In this document: piece by piece, positions 17,547 through 24,008 of the stretch
Position numbering within the stretch: the first letter of the stretch is position 1
Layout of the letters: the number at the start of each line of letters is the position of its first letter
Assembly (NCBI RefSeq): GCF_022288805.1
Contig: NZ_JAKOPM010000004.1
Coordinates: 84,392 to 148,391, forward strand
DNA from: Corynebacterium yonathiae
GTDB taxonomy: Bacteria > Actinomycetota > Actinomycetes > Mycobacteriales > Mycobacteriaceae
DNA: 64,000 bases
Direction: 5' to 3'
Notes under the pieces: model-generated
Seen by the model: only the letters and a program-made list of their open reading frames with translations
Told to the model about the DNA's origin: nothing
The model's database searches: none
Position numbers and translations under genes: made by a program

Positions 17547-19130
17547 ATGCTTTCTTTTTCTTCTAAGCTTGCGGCCACGCTCGGTGCTGCTGCGGTCACC
17601 ATTGGTGTTACTGCACCGATTGCTACGGCCGCAACTGCATCCGCACCGCTGGAAACCAAGCCCGCTATTTCCTGGGAGGACTGCCCCGAGCAGGTAGATA
17701 TCGACTCGGCCGAATGCGGACGCATCGAAGTCCCTACCTATTATGACAACCCGAAGGCCGGCACCATTAGCGTCGGCTTCGTGCGGGTGCCCGCCGCCAA
17801 CCCTGGCGCCCGCCGTGGTGCGTTGTTTACCAACCCTGGTGGCCCAAGTGGCGATGCTTATGGATGGGCCGGCAATAGCGCTGTTCCGTGGCCACAGGCC
17901 GTGCGGGATGAGTGGGACACCATCGGTGTACAGCCACGCGGTCTTCCAGGCTCCACCCCAGTCAAGTGCGATGCCACGGCCACCAGCGACCCGCTCCAGG
18001 GAAGCCTCCAGGTGGGAAAGCTCACCCGCGATGCCTGCGAAAAGCACACCCCGGGCTACACCAACTCACTGACCACCGCGAATACCCTGCAGGATTGGGA
18101 GATGGTGCGCCGCGCCTTGGGCGAGGACAAGATTGATATCGCCGGTACTTCTTATGGCACCTACCTCGGTTCCGCTTACGCCACCAAATATCCAGAGCAC
18201 ACCGGCAAAGTCTTGTTGGATTCCGGAATGAGCCCCAAGCTGGCGTGGAATGGCATCTTTGCTTCGCAACAACGCGGCTATGAAAAGGGACTGCACGATC
18301 TCTTTGGGTTCATCGCCAAAAATGATGCCAAGTACCACCTCGGCACCACCCCGCTGCAGGTCTATGAAAAATGGTCTCAAAAGGTAGCTCGTGAGGCAGG
18401 TGTACGCCCTACCGTCTTGCCACCGAACGCCAAGATTGGTGACCTACCTCCAGGACTCGAATTTGCCGGCCAGCCCGGTGCGGACATCATGTCCGCCACC
18501 GGCCCACTTCGCGTGCAGGCGGAGTTCCTCAGCCAGAAGATTCAAAACCCCAATGCTGTGCAGGTTTCCTCCCCGTTGTTGGGCATGACGCGCCTCCTCG
18601 TTCCGGTTCCTTCGCAGTGGGATGCCTTTGCTAAGCACTTGAATGGCAGCGAGCCTATGGATGCCGCGCAGTCCGCCCCAGAGGCAACGCGCAAAGAGCA
18701 AGAGTCCCTAGCCCAGGCAATGAATATGCAAAACCTCATTGTCTGCAATGAAAACACTGTGCCTGGAAATCCGCTGCTGTACCCGAGCTACCTGTGGGCC
18801 AATTTCGTCAGCGTTGATCCCTTCACCCTCATCAACTCTCTCTACGGCTCCGGCGCGGGCTGCGGTGGACGTGCGCCGGTCACCGGCCAGGCGCCTCTCG
18901 ACGGCTCCAAGCTCGCCACCAAGCCCCTCCAGATTCAAGCAACGGGCGACCCACAAACGCCGTACCAATACCACACGAGCCTCTCCAAGCCGATGCAGTC
19001 GCGTGTGGTCACCGTCCACGGCCCTGGCCATGGGCACTTTGCCTCCGAGAATAAGGTTGTCGATGACATTGGCGTGCACTATTTGCGCACCGGCGAAGTA
19101 ACTACTGCCGACGCCCCTGGCCTGATTTAG
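17547..19130 (+). CDS. Secreted alpha/beta hydrolase, S33 tripeptidyl-aminopeptidase type
   Basis: 527 residues with a signal peptide (MLSFSSKLAATLGAAAVTIG, cleavage probably after ATAATA near residue 32). The fold is that of SlpD/SlpE-like S33 peptidases. FTNPGGPSGDAYGW forms the oxyanion region, the nucleophile serine is in AGTSYGTYLGSAYATKYP near residue 200, the acid probably in QATGDPQTPY near residue 470, and the histidine in GPGHGHFA near residue 495. It likely trims peptides outside the cell. The substrate cannot be predicted; related proteins have also been described as esterases. Confidence 0.87.
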   Translation: MLSFSSKLAATLGAAAVTIGVTAPIATAATASAPLETKPAISWEDCPEQVDIDSAECGRIEVPTYYDNPKAGTISVGFVRVPAANPGARRGALFTNPGGPSGDAYGWAGNSAVPWPQAVRDEWDTIGVQPRGLPGSTPVKCDATATSDPLQGSLQVGKLTRDACEKHTPGYTNSLTTANTLQDWEMVRRALGEDKIDIAGTSYGTYLGSAYATKYPEHTGKVLLDSGMSPKLAWNGIFASQQRGYEKGLHDLFGFIAKNDAKYHLGTTPLQVYEKWSQKVAREAGVRPTVLPPNAKIGDLPPGLEFAGQPGADIMSATGPLRVQAEFLSQKIQNPNAVQVSSPLLGMTRLLVPVPSQWDAFAKHLNGSEPMDAAQSAPEATRKEQESLAQAMNMQNLIVCNENTVPGNPLLYPSYLWANFVSVDPFTLINSLYGSGAGCGGRAPVTGQAPLDGSKLATKPLQIQATGDPQTPYQYHTSLSKPMQSRVVTVHGPGHGHFASENKVVDDIGVHYLRTGEVTTADAPGLI

Positions 19131-19183
19131 TCCCCCACTACCCCATGCGCTAAAATCACATCGTTGGGAATTTTCCCAGCGAT

Positions 19184-19257
19184 GTCTCCGTAGCTCAGCG
19201 GATTAGAGCATCGGTTTCCGGTACCGAAGGTCGCAGGTTCGATCCCTGTCGGGGACA
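19184..19257 (+). tRNA. tRNA-Arg (anticodon CCG)
   Basis: A full cloverleaf can be drawn. The acceptor arms GTCTCCG and CGGGGAC pair with one G-U, and A19257 is the discriminator. The D arm is GCTC/GAGC, the anticodon stem TCGGT/ACCGA encloses the loop TTCCGGT with anticodon CCG, and the T arm is GCAGG/CCTGT around TTCGATC. CCA is not encoded. A 9-bp hairpin (19161-19182, one G-U) ends just before the tRNA and lies downstream of a possible -10 TAAAAT (19151-19156), so it is either a leader stem or the end of the preceding gene. Confidence 0.97.
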
Positions 19258-19263
19258 CGGTCA

Positions 19264-19297
19264 CCGCTGGACACCAGGATTTCTTGGTGGCCAGCGG
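19264..19297 (+). terminator. Intrinsic terminator of tRNA-Arg
   Basis: CCGCTGG (19264-19270) pairs with CCAGCGG (19291-19297), with an inner CACCA/TGGTG stem. CTTATTTATT follows on the plus strand. Confidence 0.85.
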
Positions 19298-19350
19298 CTT
19301 ATTTATTATCTATCGGCCCGTTCAGCCTCCCCTAGCGATTCCCGCTACCC

Positions 19351-20148
19351 CTATGCCCACTCCGGGTTTGCGGTATCCACCCCTTGCTCCTTTGCCGCAT
19401 ATTCAATCGCATCCGCCAACCACTGGGCAAGCCCCTCCTGCTGTGCCTCATAGTGGTCGCGGAAGCGCTCATCGGCAACATACCCGCGTGAAATCAGGAA
19501 ATGCTTCGCCGGAGTAACCGGGAAGAAGGAACTGAGTGCTGCGCGGTGCTTCTCGACGAGCCCCTGCGCCACCTCCGAATCCACTGCTACGCCGTCGGCC
19601 ACAGCTTGGGCTAATTCTTTTTCTACCTCAACTACACCTGCTTGGGCGTTACTCCAATTCTCCTTCGACCAGCCCGCGGTGCGCTGTTGATACATGGCCC
19701 AATCCTTACTCGATCCGTAGGCCTCTTCAGCCTCTTGCTGATGCGCGGCGAAGTTGGCATCGCCGACAATTTGTCCTATTTCTTCAGTGGTGAGCTTTCG
19801 GTTATTCATTGCGTCCTCCATCAAGGTGTCAATCGCTGCCAGCATTTTGGTGAGGTTGTCCCGCTGAGCAAGCAAGCTTTCCCTCTGCCTCTGCAAATGT
19901 TCTACGTCAGAGGCATCGCCATCTAGCAGCTGTTTAATATCGGTCAATTTCATACCGGTGGCGCGGTAGATCAGAATCTTTTGCACCCGTGCGCAGTCCG
20001 CCTCGGTGTAGAGCCGGTAGTTGGACCAGCTGCGCCACGTAGGAGACAGCAAACCTTGCGCCTCCCAGTGATGCAGAGTGCGCACCGTAATGCGGAAGAG
20101 CGCTGCTACCTCGCCAACGGTATAAAGAACTTCATCGATGTCGTCCAT
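19351..20148 (-). CDS. MerR-family regulator with TipAS-type C-terminal domain
   Basis: 265 residues from ATG 20148. An N-terminal MerR helix-turn-helix (TVGEVAALFRITVRTL, then HHWEAQGLLSPTWRS) is followed by a coiled linker (residues about 75-115) and a TipAS-like helical domain (residues about 130-265) with the WAMYQQRTAGWSKENW and PAKHFLISRGYVADERF segments. TipA proteins capture thiopeptide-like drugs and activate export or resistance genes. The start is placed at 20148, not the upstream GTG 20169, because a MerR-type promoter (20155-20185) would put the first transcribed base on this ATG. It probably regulates itself and perhaps the divergent exporter operon. Confidence 0.88.
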   Translation of the reverse strand: MDDIDEVLYTVGEVAALFRITVRTLHHWEAQGLLSPTWRSWSNYRLYTEADCARVQKILIYRATGMKLTDIKQLLDGDASDVEHLQRQRESLLAQRDNLTKMLAAIDTLMEDAMNNRKLTTEEIGQIVGDANFAAHQQEAEEAYGSSKDWAMYQQRTAGWSKENWSNAQAGVVEVEKELAQAVADGVAVDSEVAQGLVEKHRAALSSFFPVTPAKHFLISRGYVADERFRDHYEAQQEGLAQWLADAIEYAAKEQGVDTANPEWA

Positions 20149-20154
20149 GACTTC

Positions 20155-20185
20155 ATTGTCGCGCCTCACGCTGCGTCAGGGTCAA
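20155..20185 (-). promoter_or_regulatory. MerR-type operator/promoter with 19-bp spacer
   Basis: On the minus strand, TTGACC (20180-20185) and GACAAT (20155-20160) are separated by 19 bp, the overlong spacer typical of promoters that MerR proteins untwist. The spacer is filled by the near-perfect palindrome CCTGACGC-A-GCGTGAGG (20164-20180, 7 of 8 bases symmetric). The +1 expected 6-7 nt past the -10 falls at 20148, the A of the ATG, so the mRNA would be leaderless. Confidence 0.8.
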
Positions 20186-20204
20186 CCCAGACAACATCTC
20201 CAGA

Positions 20205-20238
20205 AACACTTGCCAGAGTGTTGGGTTTATGCAACACT
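20205..20238 (+). promoter_or_regulatory. Three half-sites of an operator upstream of the exporter operon
   Basis: AACACT (20205-20210), AGTGTTG (20217-20223) and CAACACT (20232-20238) form two overlapping perfect inverted repeats that share the middle half-site, with spacers of 6 and 8 nt. The array ends 7 nt before the start codon at 20246, where a bound repressor would block transcription. The regulator is unknown; a GntR- or TetR-type protein would fit the geometry. Confidence 0.55.
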
Positions 20239-20245
20239 TGGGTGC

Positions 20246-20752
20246 ATGACAGCAAACGAAGCCCCTGTTTCAACAACGATCCGCGCCGAGCGGTTCCGCC
20301 GCCCCGGCCCCACCCGTGGATTAATCGCGTCAATGTATGGCTGCGTAGCCGTATCCGCGATCTTCCTGCTCATCGCCCTGGCTCTTTCCTCCTACTGGGC
20401 CCTCTTCGCTATGTCTATAGCAATCGTGCTCTCGTGCGTCCCGTGGACCATTCTGCGAATTTCCATCGACTCCAAGGACACGAAGCCTCTGACCTCTCTC
20501 GATGAATATGAAGCGCAGACCCTCGATCAATGGCGCCGCAGGGCCTTCAAGCTGTCTACTTCCCTACTATTTGTCGGCGGGTTTGCCACGCTCCTCACGG
20601 GAAATTGGTTCCTCGGAGGAGGAATTACTGGAACTATTGCAACCAAATACCTCCTAGGAGCTGGCTACTTCCTGCTCTTTAGCTACTTCATCTCTGCCAC
20701 CCTGCCCGCTGTCGGCTACGCACTGACCTTCAACCAGAACTCGGAGAATTAA
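20246..20752 (+). CDS. Membrane protein of ABC exporter operon, unknown function
   Basis: 168 residues from ATG 20246; in-frame codons further upstream overlap the MerR promoter region and the operator and are unlikely to be translated. There are four hydrophobic segments (about residues 28-50, 52-72, 103-125 and 133-155) in two pairs, with a charged stretch DSKDTKPLTSLDEYEAQTLD between them. I do not recognise the family. The ABC ATPase gene starts 3 nt after its stop, so it is probably an accessory or immunity-like part of the exporter. Confidence 0.75.
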   Translation: MTANEAPVSTTIRAERFRRPGPTRGLIASMYGCVAVSAIFLLIALALSSYWALFAMSIAIVLSCVPWTILRISIDSKDTKPLTSLDEYEAQTLDQWRRRAFKLSTSLLFVGGFATLLTGNWFLGGGITGTIATKYLLGAGYFLLFSYFISATLPAVGYALTFNQNSEN

Positions 20753-20754
20753 AC

Positions 20755-21654
20755 ATGCCCACCTTGACCATTGACCACCTCAATAAGTCCTTCGGGGAGA
20801 CGCAAGCCCTGCGGGATATGACCTTTAGCGTTGGCAAGGGCGAAATCTACGGGTTCGTCGGCTCCAACGGCGCCGGAAAGTCCACCACCATGCGCATTGC
20901 GCTTGGTGTGCTGGCGAAAGACTCCGGCGAAGTCTATTTCGATAATGCCCCAATTAATGACGATAATCGCCGCCGCATCGGTTATATGCCAGAAGAGCGC
21001 GGACTCTATGGCAAGGAACCGCTGCTTAGCCAGCTGGTCTTCCTTGGCACGCTGCACGGTATGGATATAGCCGCCGCCAAGCGGGCCGGCGCGGAGCTCC
21101 TTGAACAGCTGGGCCTGGGCGAGCGCATGGACGATAAGCTCGATGACCTCTCTTTGGGCAATCAGCAGCGAGTACAGCTCGCAGCCTCCCTTATCCACGA
21201 CCCAGACATGCTGATTCTGGACGAGCCTTTTTCCGGGCTGGACCCAGTAGCAGTCAACGTCATGTCAGACATGCTGCGCGAGCGCGCCAACCGTGGCGTG
21301 CCCGTCATTTTCTCCTCGCACCAGTTGGACTTGGTGCAGCGCTTGTGTGACCGCGTGGGCATTGTGACGAAGGGGCACATGGTGGCCGAAGGGGGCGTCG
21401 ATAAGCTGCGCAGCCAAGGCCCTCCTCGCTTCGAGGTCGCTACCCCAGCACGCGGCTGGTATCCGGAAGGAACCGAGTTGGTGGCAGAGACTGCCGACGC
21501 CGTGGTACTCCAAGCAGATCCCAGCGTCGATGACCAGACAATCCTACAAGCCGCATTGGCTGCAGGCCCGGTCCATTCCTTCGGCCGCAAGATCCCAGAC
21601 CTGACCGAGCTATTCCAGGACGTTGTCACCAGCAACCAGAATGAGGAGGCCTAA
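20755..21654 (+). CDS. ABC exporter ATP-binding protein, NatA/drug-export type
   Basis: 299 residues. Walker A is GSNGAGKSTTMR near residue 38, the Q-loop lies near GYMPEERGLYG, the signature is DLSLGNQQRVQLAASL near residue 133, Walker B is MLILDEPFSGLDP near residue 155, and the H-loop is FSSHQLDLVQ. The C-terminal 80 residues form the extra domain usual in ABC-2 exporters. It powers the permease encoded 3 nt downstream. NatA-like proteins export sodium, drugs or peptides; the substrate here is unknown, though the adjacent TipA-like regulator suggests antibiotic stress. Confidence 0.92.
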   Translation: MPTLTIDHLNKSFGETQALRDMTFSVGKGEIYGFVGSNGAGKSTTMRIALGVLAKDSGEVYFDNAPINDDNRRRIGYMPEERGLYGKEPLLSQLVFLGTLHGMDIAAAKRAGAELLEQLGLGERMDDKLDDLSLGNQQRVQLAASLIHDPDMLILDEPFSGLDPVAVNVMSDMLRERANRGVPVIFSSHQLDLVQRLCDRVGIVTKGHMVAEGGVDKLRSQGPPRFEVATPARGWYPEGTELVAETADAVVLQADPSVDDQTILQAALAAGPVHSFGRKIPDLTELFQDVVTSNQNEEA

Positions 21655-21657
21655 GCC

Positions 21658-22824
21658 ATGCAGTATTCCGCAATGAAGACCATCGGAGTTGTAGCCAAGC
21701 GTGAAATGGCAGTCGCGCTGAAGTCGAAGATGGTAGTGGGCACTATGCTGCTCCTCATCCTTGGCGCCATTATCGCCCCAATTGCTATCAGCTTCTTCAG
21801 CGGCGATGATGAACCTGATTCCGTAGCCGTCGTGGGGCTGGAAGCGACTGCCTTTGCTGATTCCGGCATCGATGCCACCGCGGCGAAAGACCGCGCGGAA
21901 GCCCAGCAATTGGTAGAAGATGACGAGGCCGATGCCGCGCTCGTTCCGGCAGAGAGCGAAGGCTGGGATCTTTTGAGCAAGGGTGATACGCCTGCCACGG
22001 TAACGACCACCGTCAACCAAATCGTTTCTTCTCAAGCACAAGCAACGGCGCTGGATAAGCTCAATATTGACCCGCAAGAGCTAGAGAAGGCTACCCCTTC
22101 GACCGCCGTAAATCAGGTGAACCTAGAAGAAGAGGATGGCACTGAACAGAAGATGGCCGGCGTTGCCACCGTCTTGATCGGAGCCATGGTGGTGGTCTTT
22201 TCCATCATGACTTTCGCTGGCCTGATTGGCGGCCGCGTCACGGAAGAAAAATCCTCCCGCGTGGTGGAAATCATCTTGTCTTCCGTGCGCCCAGTGGACT
22301 TCCTGGCCGGCAAGATTTTGGGCAATACCATCATCGGTTTCTTGGCCACCCTTCTCATTCTAGGCGGTGGCGCAATCTCGCTTGCAGCGTCAGGCCTGGC
22401 TAGTGACCTCGAGCTAGATTATGGCTTGGTAGCCGTCCTCCTTGTGGGCGAGATTCTAGGCCTGCTTTTCTTTGGCAGCCTCTACGCTGCAGCCGGCTCG
22501 ATGGTGCAGCGCACCGAGGATCTCCAGTCCACGCAGGCACCGATTCTGTTTCTTGTCTTTGCCACCATGTATGTACCAATGTTCGGCTGGATGCACCTGG
22601 ATGCCACATGGATGCAGGTTATGACTTGGTTGCCGCCGGTTTCCATGCTGGTCGCTCCGATGCAGGTGGCCGGGGGCAACCTCAGCTGGTTGGGCTTGCT
22701 GGCTAGCTACGTGCTCATGGCTGTAGTGACTGCACTGATTATCGTGCTAGTCGGTCGCATCTACCGCCGCGCGATTTTGAATAATGGACGCAAGATGACC
22801 TGGCGCCAAGCCCTGGGCAAATAA
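21658..22824 (+). CDS. ABC-2 type exporter permease, NatB-like
   Basis: 388 residues. One helix at residues about 24-45 is followed by an extracytoplasmic domain (residues about 50-165) and then five or six helices to the C-terminus, the usual ABC2_membrane_3/NatB layout. FAGLIGGRVTEEKSSRVVE before the second helix block is the coupling motif of this group. ATG 21658 is used; ATG 21673 is an alternative. It forms the membrane channel for the ATPase at 20755-21654. Confidence 0.9.
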   Translation: MQYSAMKTIGVVAKREMAVALKSKMVVGTMLLLILGAIIAPIAISFFSGDDEPDSVAVVGLEATAFADSGIDATAAKDRAEAQQLVEDDEADAALVPAESEGWDLLSKGDTPATVTTTVNQIVSSQAQATALDKLNIDPQELEKATPSTAVNQVNLEEEDGTEQKMAGVATVLIGAMVVVFSIMTFAGLIGGRVTEEKSSRVVEIILSSVRPVDFLAGKILGNTIIGFLATLLILGGGAISLAASGLASDLELDYGLVAVLLVGEILGLLFFGSLYAAAGSMVQRTEDLQSTQAPILFLVFATMYVPMFGWMHLDATWMQVMTWLPPVSMLVAPMQVAGGNLSWLGLLASYVLMAVVTALIIVLVGRIYRRAILNNGRKMTWRQALGK

Positions 22825-22828
22825 AAAC

Positions 22829-22863
22829 AATCCGGCTCCCCGCCGTGTGCGGGGAGCCGGATT
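22829..22863. terminator. Strong bidirectional terminator
   Basis: A perfect 15-bp stem (22829-22843 with 22849-22863) closes a 5-nt loop directly after the permease gene. On the minus strand it is followed by a TTGTTTTTAT tract, so it also ends the convergent gene 22880-23083. On the plus strand CTTCTAT follows. Confidence 0.92.
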
Positions 22864-22879
22864 CTTCTATGTGCCGAAG

Positions 22880-23083
22880 CTACTGAGTAATGAACTCGTT
22901 GGTGATCGGCTGGGTGATGTCCAAGGTGCCGTGCTCGATGTAGTACATACCGAAGAACATGGCAGCCACCATCACCAGGGCCAGCAGCATGGAAGGAATC
23001 CACTGAAGGAATACGGGAACCCAGCCATTGCCCTTATCGCGGGCTGCTGCTTCGCGCTGTTCCTGAGCCTCACGCTCGTTCAT
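22880..23083 (-). CDS. Small single-pass membrane protein, unknown
   Basis: 67 residues: a charged N-terminus (MNEREAQEQREAAARDKGNG), one hydrophobic helix (about residues 22-46) and a short extracytoplasmic tail. I do not recognise it. The start at 23083 has GAAAGG about 9 nt upstream. It stands alone between the exporter terminator and the repair operon; whether it is co-transcribed with 23192-23500 is uncertain because 108 bp separate them. Confidence 0.65.
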   Translation of the reverse strand: MNEREAQEQREAAARDKGNGWVPVFLQWIPSMLLALVMVAAMFFGMYYIEHGTLDITQPITNEFITQ

Positions 23084-23191
23084 AATGATAAAACCTTTCG
23101 ATCCACCGAGGATTAACTACGGATATCTTAACAGTTAAGTCCGCCGAAGGCCGCATTCCTCGCACTTTTGATTGACGCCGAAACTTCGCCC

Positions 23192-23500
23192 TTAAATTCC
23201 AGGGTCTTCGTTATTGAGCAGCGCTTCTACGAAAGACTCGCGGTCCGCGAGCATGCGCTCAATGTCCTCTTCCGCGCCAACAATCCATAGCTCGGTGTCT
23301 TGGTCATAGGTCAGCGCAGAGTCTGGGTAGGCCTCTAATGCCTCTTCCATGGCGGTGACTTGTTCCTCGCTAGCCGTATCCTCCAAGTGCGCCTCGGGGT
23401 CACCGATGCGCGGGCTAAGCTCCTCCAGCGCAGTGATGCCATAGGTTTGATATTGCTTCTTTGGGTGCTCAAAGAGCTCTTGGCCCATCATGGAGCTCAA
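23192..23500 (-). CDS. Small acidic protein coupled to MarR gene, unknown
   Basis: 102 residues, strongly acidic in the C-terminal two thirds (SEEQVTAMEEALEAYP, then ELWIVGAEEDIERMLADRES). No known domain is evident. Its start overlaps the MarR stop by 4 nt (ATGA), so it is translated from the same message as MarR and is the last gene of the SNF2/Mre11/Rad50 operon. ATG 23488 is an alternative start. A protein-protein interaction or modulator role would fit its composition but is a guess. Confidence 0.7.
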   Translation of the reverse strand: MSSMMGQELFEHPKKQYQTYGITALEELSPRIGDPEAHLEDTASEEQVTAMEEALEAYPDSALTYDQDTELWIVGAEEDIERMLADRESFVEALLNNEDPGI

Positions 23501-24003
23501 TCCTTTCCGTGTAGTAGTGAATCCGGCACGTACCCTTCGTAGCCTGGCAGGTTAGTTACCTGCACAACTCCGGTGAAAAAGCGCTTAAGGGCCGGGATAT
23601 CCTCGGGCTCAAGGTGATCAAAGACCATGCGTCGCACCGATTCCACGTGTTCGGGGGCGGCGCGCCGTAGGTGTTCTAGGCCGGCGTGGGTTACGCACAC
23701 ATTGATTCCGCGGGCGTCTTCCTCGTCGGGTTCTTTAAACAATAGCCCGCGCTTTTCCATGCGGGTTACCTGGTGCGAGGCCCTAGAGCGGTCCCACTCC
23801 AGCTGCGTACACAACTCACGCAGGCGCAGGCGCTCCTCGGGTGCCTCTGAAAGAGCGACTAGCACGGCGAACTCGGAGGCAGAAACTTCTCCGCCGGCTT
23901 TCAGCGTTTCATCCATTCCCCTATCAATTTTGCGCACAGCGGCAAGCAACAGACGCCATAGCTCCTGCTCTTCATCGTCTAACCAGCGAGTTTGATAAGG
24001 CAT
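23497..24003 (-). CDS. MarR-family transcriptional regulator
   Basis: 168 residues. The winged helix is clear: FAVLVALSEAPEERLRLREL, then WDRSRASHQVTRMEKRGLL, then the wing with VTHAGLEHLRRAAPEHVESV. It lies 5 nt after the Rad50-like gene and overlaps the following small gene. MarR proteins usually repress their own operon and respond to phenolic or oxidative signals; the ligand here is unknown. No obvious palindrome is found just in front of it, so its target is more likely the operon promoter above 31560. Confidence 0.88.
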   Translation of the reverse strand: MPYQTRWLDDEEQELWRLLLAAVRKIDRGMDETLKAGGEVSASEFAVLVALSEAPEERLRLRELCTQLEWDRSRASHQVTRMEKRGLLFKEPDEEDARGINVCVTHAGLEHLRRAAPEHVESVRRMVFDHLEPEDIPALKRFFTGVVQVTNLPGYEGYVPDSLLHGKD

Positions 24004-24008
24004 GGAAA

